Below, one piece after another: positions 61,899 through 64,000 of a stretch of 64,000 bases of DNA (position 1 is its first letter; every line of letters starts with the position of its first letter). The notes below the pieces were generated by a model. That model was not told where the DNA came from. It made no database searches and was given only the letters and a program-made list of their open reading frames with translations. The stretch lies in the NCBI RefSeq assembly GCF_019933235.1, contig NZ_CP082945.1:2914001-2978000 (forward strand), in the 5' to 3' direction. The stretch is from Streptomyces angustmyceticus. Lineage in GTDB: Bacteria > Actinomycetota > Actinomycetes > Streptomycetales > Streptomycetaceae. A program made the position numbers and the translations under genes.

Positions 61899-62348
61899 AT
61901 GTACGAACCGATCCGCACCAAGTCGGTCCACACCATGGCCGCCGCCCCGGAGGTCCCGCACCGCTCCCGCGAGGAGGAGCTGGACATCCGGCTCGCCGGA
62001 CAGCTCACCGCGCTGCTCACCGTCACCGACGAGCTGCACGCCCTGGCGACGCGGGCGGACGGCGGCGCGGCCCGCGGGGCCGCGCCGGACGGCGCCGCGC
62101 TCGCCGCCGCCGCCGAGCGCATCGCGGAACAGGTCGCGCGGCTGAGCGGCGGCCACTATCCGCTGCGTGCCGAGCCCTCCGACGGCGCCGGCCCGTCCCG
62201 CGCCGGCGCCCTGCAGCAGCGCGCCCACACCCTCGCCGGCAACGCCCTGGCGGTCGCCACGTCCCGCGGGGACGCGGCGGCCATGGCCCTGGCCGCGGAG
62301 CGGATGGAGGCCCACGCCGCGCCGCTGCGGGACCTCGCCACGGCGTGA
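61899..62348 (+). CDS. 149-aa helical hypothetical protein
   Basis: Small Ala-rich cytoplasmic protein with ATG after AGGAGGCCGTCCC. The first 25 residues are conserved-looking (MYEPIRTKSVHTMAA) and the rest predicts as long amphipathic helices (DIRLAGQLTALLTVTDELHAL, AAAERIAEQVARL, AMALAAERMEAHA). No catalytic motif or domain recognised. Probably monocistronic under the dyad at 61845-61859; 85 bp after the aminotransferase. Confidence 0.75.
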   Translation: MYEPIRTKSVHTMAAAPEVPHRSREEELDIRLAGQLTALLTVTDELHALATRADGGAARGAAPDGAALAAAAERIAEQVARLSGGHYPLRAEPSDGAGPSRAGALQQRAHTLAGNALAVATSRGDAAAMALAAERMEAHAAPLRDLATA

Positions 62349-62512
62349 GACCCCCGGGGCCGGCCCGCCCGCCCCGTTCGGCGGGGGCCTGCGCTTCCGC
62401 GGCCATTCCGTTCCCCGCCCCCGCCGGCGCCCCGGCGTCACTCCACCGGCCCAACGGGGCGGCGCGGCTTCCGCACTGCGCGGCCCGGCTTCCTTACCGC
62501 GGACGGTGAACG

Positions 62513-62550
62513 GGCCGGGGCCCCGCATCCGACGATGCGGGGCCCCGGCC
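62513..62550 (-). terminator. Terminator of the PEP carboxykinase gene
   Basis: Perfect 17-bp stem GGCCGGGGCCCCGCATC / complement with loop CGAC, 24 bp beyond the leftward pckG stop. The gap 62349-62573 contains nothing else. Confidence 0.8.
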
Positions 62551-62573
62551 GGGCGTGAGCGGCGCGGCGGCGG

Positions 62574-63998
62574 TCAGCCGAGCCGCTGGACCAGCGCGCG
62601 GTACTCGTCCCACAGCTCCTTCGGCGTGTGGTCACCGAAGGTGTTGAGGTGCTCGGGGATCAGCGCCGCCTCCTCGCGCCACACGTCCTTGTCGACGGTG
62701 AGCAGGAAGTCGAGGTCGGCGTCGTCGAGGTCCAGGCCCTCGGTGTCCAGCGCCGCCTTCGTGGGCAGCACACCGATCGGCGTCTCGACGCCCTCGGCCT
62801 TGCCGTCCAGCCGCTCGACGATCCACTTGAGCACCCGGCCGTTCTCGCCGAAGCCGGGCCACACGAAGCGGCCCTTGTCGTCCTTGCGGAACCAGTTGAC
62901 GTAGTAGATCTTCGGCAGCTTGGACTGGTCCTTATCCGCACCGACCTTGACCCAATGACCCATGTAATCGCCCATGTTGTAGCCGCAGAACGGCAGCATG
63001 GCGAACGGGTCGCGGCGCAGCTCGCCGACCTTGCCCTCGGCCGCGGCGGTCTTCTCGCTGGCGACGTTGGCGCCGAGGAAGACGCCGTGCTGCCAGGTCA
63101 GCGACTCGGTCACCAGCGGCACGGCGCTGGCGCGACGGCCGCCGAAGAGGATCGCCGAGATCGGCACGCCCTTGGGGTCCTCCCACTCGGGCGCGATGAT
63201 CGGGCACTGGCCGGCGGGGACGGTGAAGCGGGCGTTGGGGTGGGCCGCCGGGGTCCCGGACTCCGGGGTCCAGTCGTTGCCCTTCCAGTCCGTGAGGTGC
63301 GCGGGCTTCTCCTCCGTCATGCCCTCCCACCACACGTCGCCGTCATCGGTGAGCGCGACGTTGGTGAAGACGGAGTTGCCCCACATCGTCTTCATGGCGT
63401 TGGCGTTGGTGTGCTCACCGGTGCCGGGCGCGACGCCGAAGAAGCCGGCCTCCGGGTTGATGGCGTAGAGGCGGCCGTCCTCGCCGAAGCGCATCCACGC
63501 GATGTCGTCGCCGATGGTCTCGACCGTCCAGCCGGAGATCGTGGGCTCCAGCATCGCGAGGTTGGTCTTCCCGCAGGCACTCGGGAAGGCGGCGGCGACG
63601 TACTTGGCCTCGCCCTGCGGCGGGGTCAGCTTGAGGATCAGCATGTGCTCGGCGAGCCAGCCCTCGTCACGCGCCATGACGGAGGCGATGCGCAACGCGT
63701 AGCACTTCTTGCCGAGCAGGGCGTTGCCGCCGTAGCCCGAGCCGTAGGACCAGATCTCGCGGTCCTCGGGGAAGTGCGAGATGTACTTGGTGGAGTTGCA
63801 CGGCCACGGCACGTCGGCCTCGCCCTCGGCCAGCGGGGCGCCGAGGGTGTGCACCGCCTTGACGAAGAAACCGTCCTCGCCGAGCTCGTCGAGCACCGGC
63901 TGTCCCATGCGCGTCATGGTGCGCATCGAGACCGCGACGTAGGCGGAGTCGGTGATCTCCACACCGATCGCGGAGAGCGGGGAGCCCAGCGGGCCCAT
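62574..63998 (-). CDS. pckG: Phosphoenolpyruvate carboxykinase (GTP), 5' end outside window
   Basis: C-terminal 474+ residues of the GTP-dependent enzyme that makes PEP from oxaloacetate in gluconeogenesis. The P-loop [13 protein letters not shown], the metal/oxaloacetate region [43 protein letters not shown] and [13 protein letters not shown] are intact. GTP-type rather than ATP-type is clear from length and FPSACGKT. The start lies beyond the right edge; about 130 residues are missing. Confidence 0.97.
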   Translation of the reverse strand: MGPLGSPLSAIGVEITDSAYVAVSMRTMTRMGQPVLDELGEDGFFVKAVHTLGAPLAEGEADVPWPCNSTKYISHFPEDREIWSYGSGYGGNALLGKKCYALRIASVMARDEGWLAEHMLILKLTPPQGEAKYVAAAFPSACGKTNLAMLEPTISGWTVETIGDDIAWMRFGEDGRLYAINPEAGFFGVAPGTGEHTNANAMKTMWGNSVFTNVALTDDGDVWWEGMTEEKPAHLTDWKGNDWTPESGTPAAHPNARFTVPAGQCPIIAPEWEDPKGVPISAILFGGRRASAVPLVTESLTWQHGVFLGANVASEKTAAAEGKVGELRRDPFAMLPFCGYNMGDYMGHWVKVGADKDQSKLPKIYYVNWFRKDDKGRFVWPGFGENGRVLKWIVERLDGKAEGVETPIGVLPTKAALDTEGLDLDDADLDFLLTVDKDVWREEAALIPEHLNTFGDHTPKELWDEYRALVQRLG

Positions 63999-64000
63999 AC

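Overview
The window is about 72% G+C with strong third-position GC, dense short-gap operons, frequent GTG starts and very rare TTA leucine codons. Its gene families (WhiJ/DUF5753 regulators, SpoIIE-type phosphatases with GAF and ATPase domains, an SPFH plus ribbon-helix-helix pair, an OxyR/AhpC/AhpD set, a Tad pilus locus, GTP-dependent PEP carboxykinase) point to a chromosome of Streptomyces or a very close relative. The order fumarase I, fumC, DUF402, SpoIIE-like, PBP, oxyR-ahpCD looks like core Streptomyces order; this is from general memory and was not searched. No rRNA, tRNA, CRISPR array, integrase or transposase was recognised.

Layout. 0-1.5 kb: 3' end of a class I fumarase. 1.7-3.7 kb: a compact WhiJ-like regulatory module (65-aa protein with a TTA codon, DUF6879 protein, helix-turn-helix/DUF5753 regulator, two small proteins), bracketed by two hairpins with the same core. 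3.8-5.9 kb: leftward operon of a lipid-binding-like membrane protein, a DUF4166 protein and a TetR regulator, preceded by two copies of an obvious operator. 6.1-16 kb: fumC, a DUF402 protein, a methyltransferase with a TTA codon, a large SpoIIE-type phosphatase, catalase and a bifunctional penicillin-binding protein. 16.3-22.8 kb: SPFH protein and its ribbon-helix-helix partner, a PadR-ABC transporter operon, a RibD/DHFR-like reductase and a Uma2 nuclease-fold protein. 22.8-25.1 kb: divergent oxyR / ahpC-ahpD peroxide response. 25.1-31.8 kb: AI-2E-type membrane protein, secreted lytic transglycosylase with a long leader, PIN-PhoH protein, isoprenyl diphosphate synthase and an aldo/keto reductase.

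32-44 kb: a Tad/Flp pilus locus read leftward: a zinc-ribbon, proline/alanine-rich protein, CpaB, CpaE, two TadE-like pseudopilins, TadA, TadB and TadC; then, after a 593-bp gap, a 54-aa Flp pilin, a TadG-like protein, a lipoprotein, an OmpA-like protein and the prepilin peptidase. 44-47 kb: two secreted peptidases (trypsin-like and M14 zinc carboxypeptidase). 47.0-47.6 kb: three tandem, near-identical 63-aa DUF397/BldB-like genes without an adjacent regulator gene. 47.9-55.2 kb: an N-acyl-D-amino-acid catabolic locus (GntP permease, RidA, IclR, PfkB kinase; divergent D-threonine/D-serine-type deaminase and D-aminoacylase).

55.2-60.4 kb carries the least conventional genes: a DUF4157 protein with an unassigned C-terminal domain (the architecture of contractile-injection-system cargo), a GAPDH with a ~128-residue N-terminal extension, and a KAP-family P-loop NTPase fused to a degenerate receiver domain with a TTA codon at position 7. 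The window closes with an alanine-type aminotransferase, a small hypothetical protein under a possible operator, and the 3' part of the PEP carboxykinase gene.

The strongest candidates for undescribed biology are the KAP-receiver fusion, the orphan DUF4157 cargo-like protein and the orphan triplet of 63-aa proteins.
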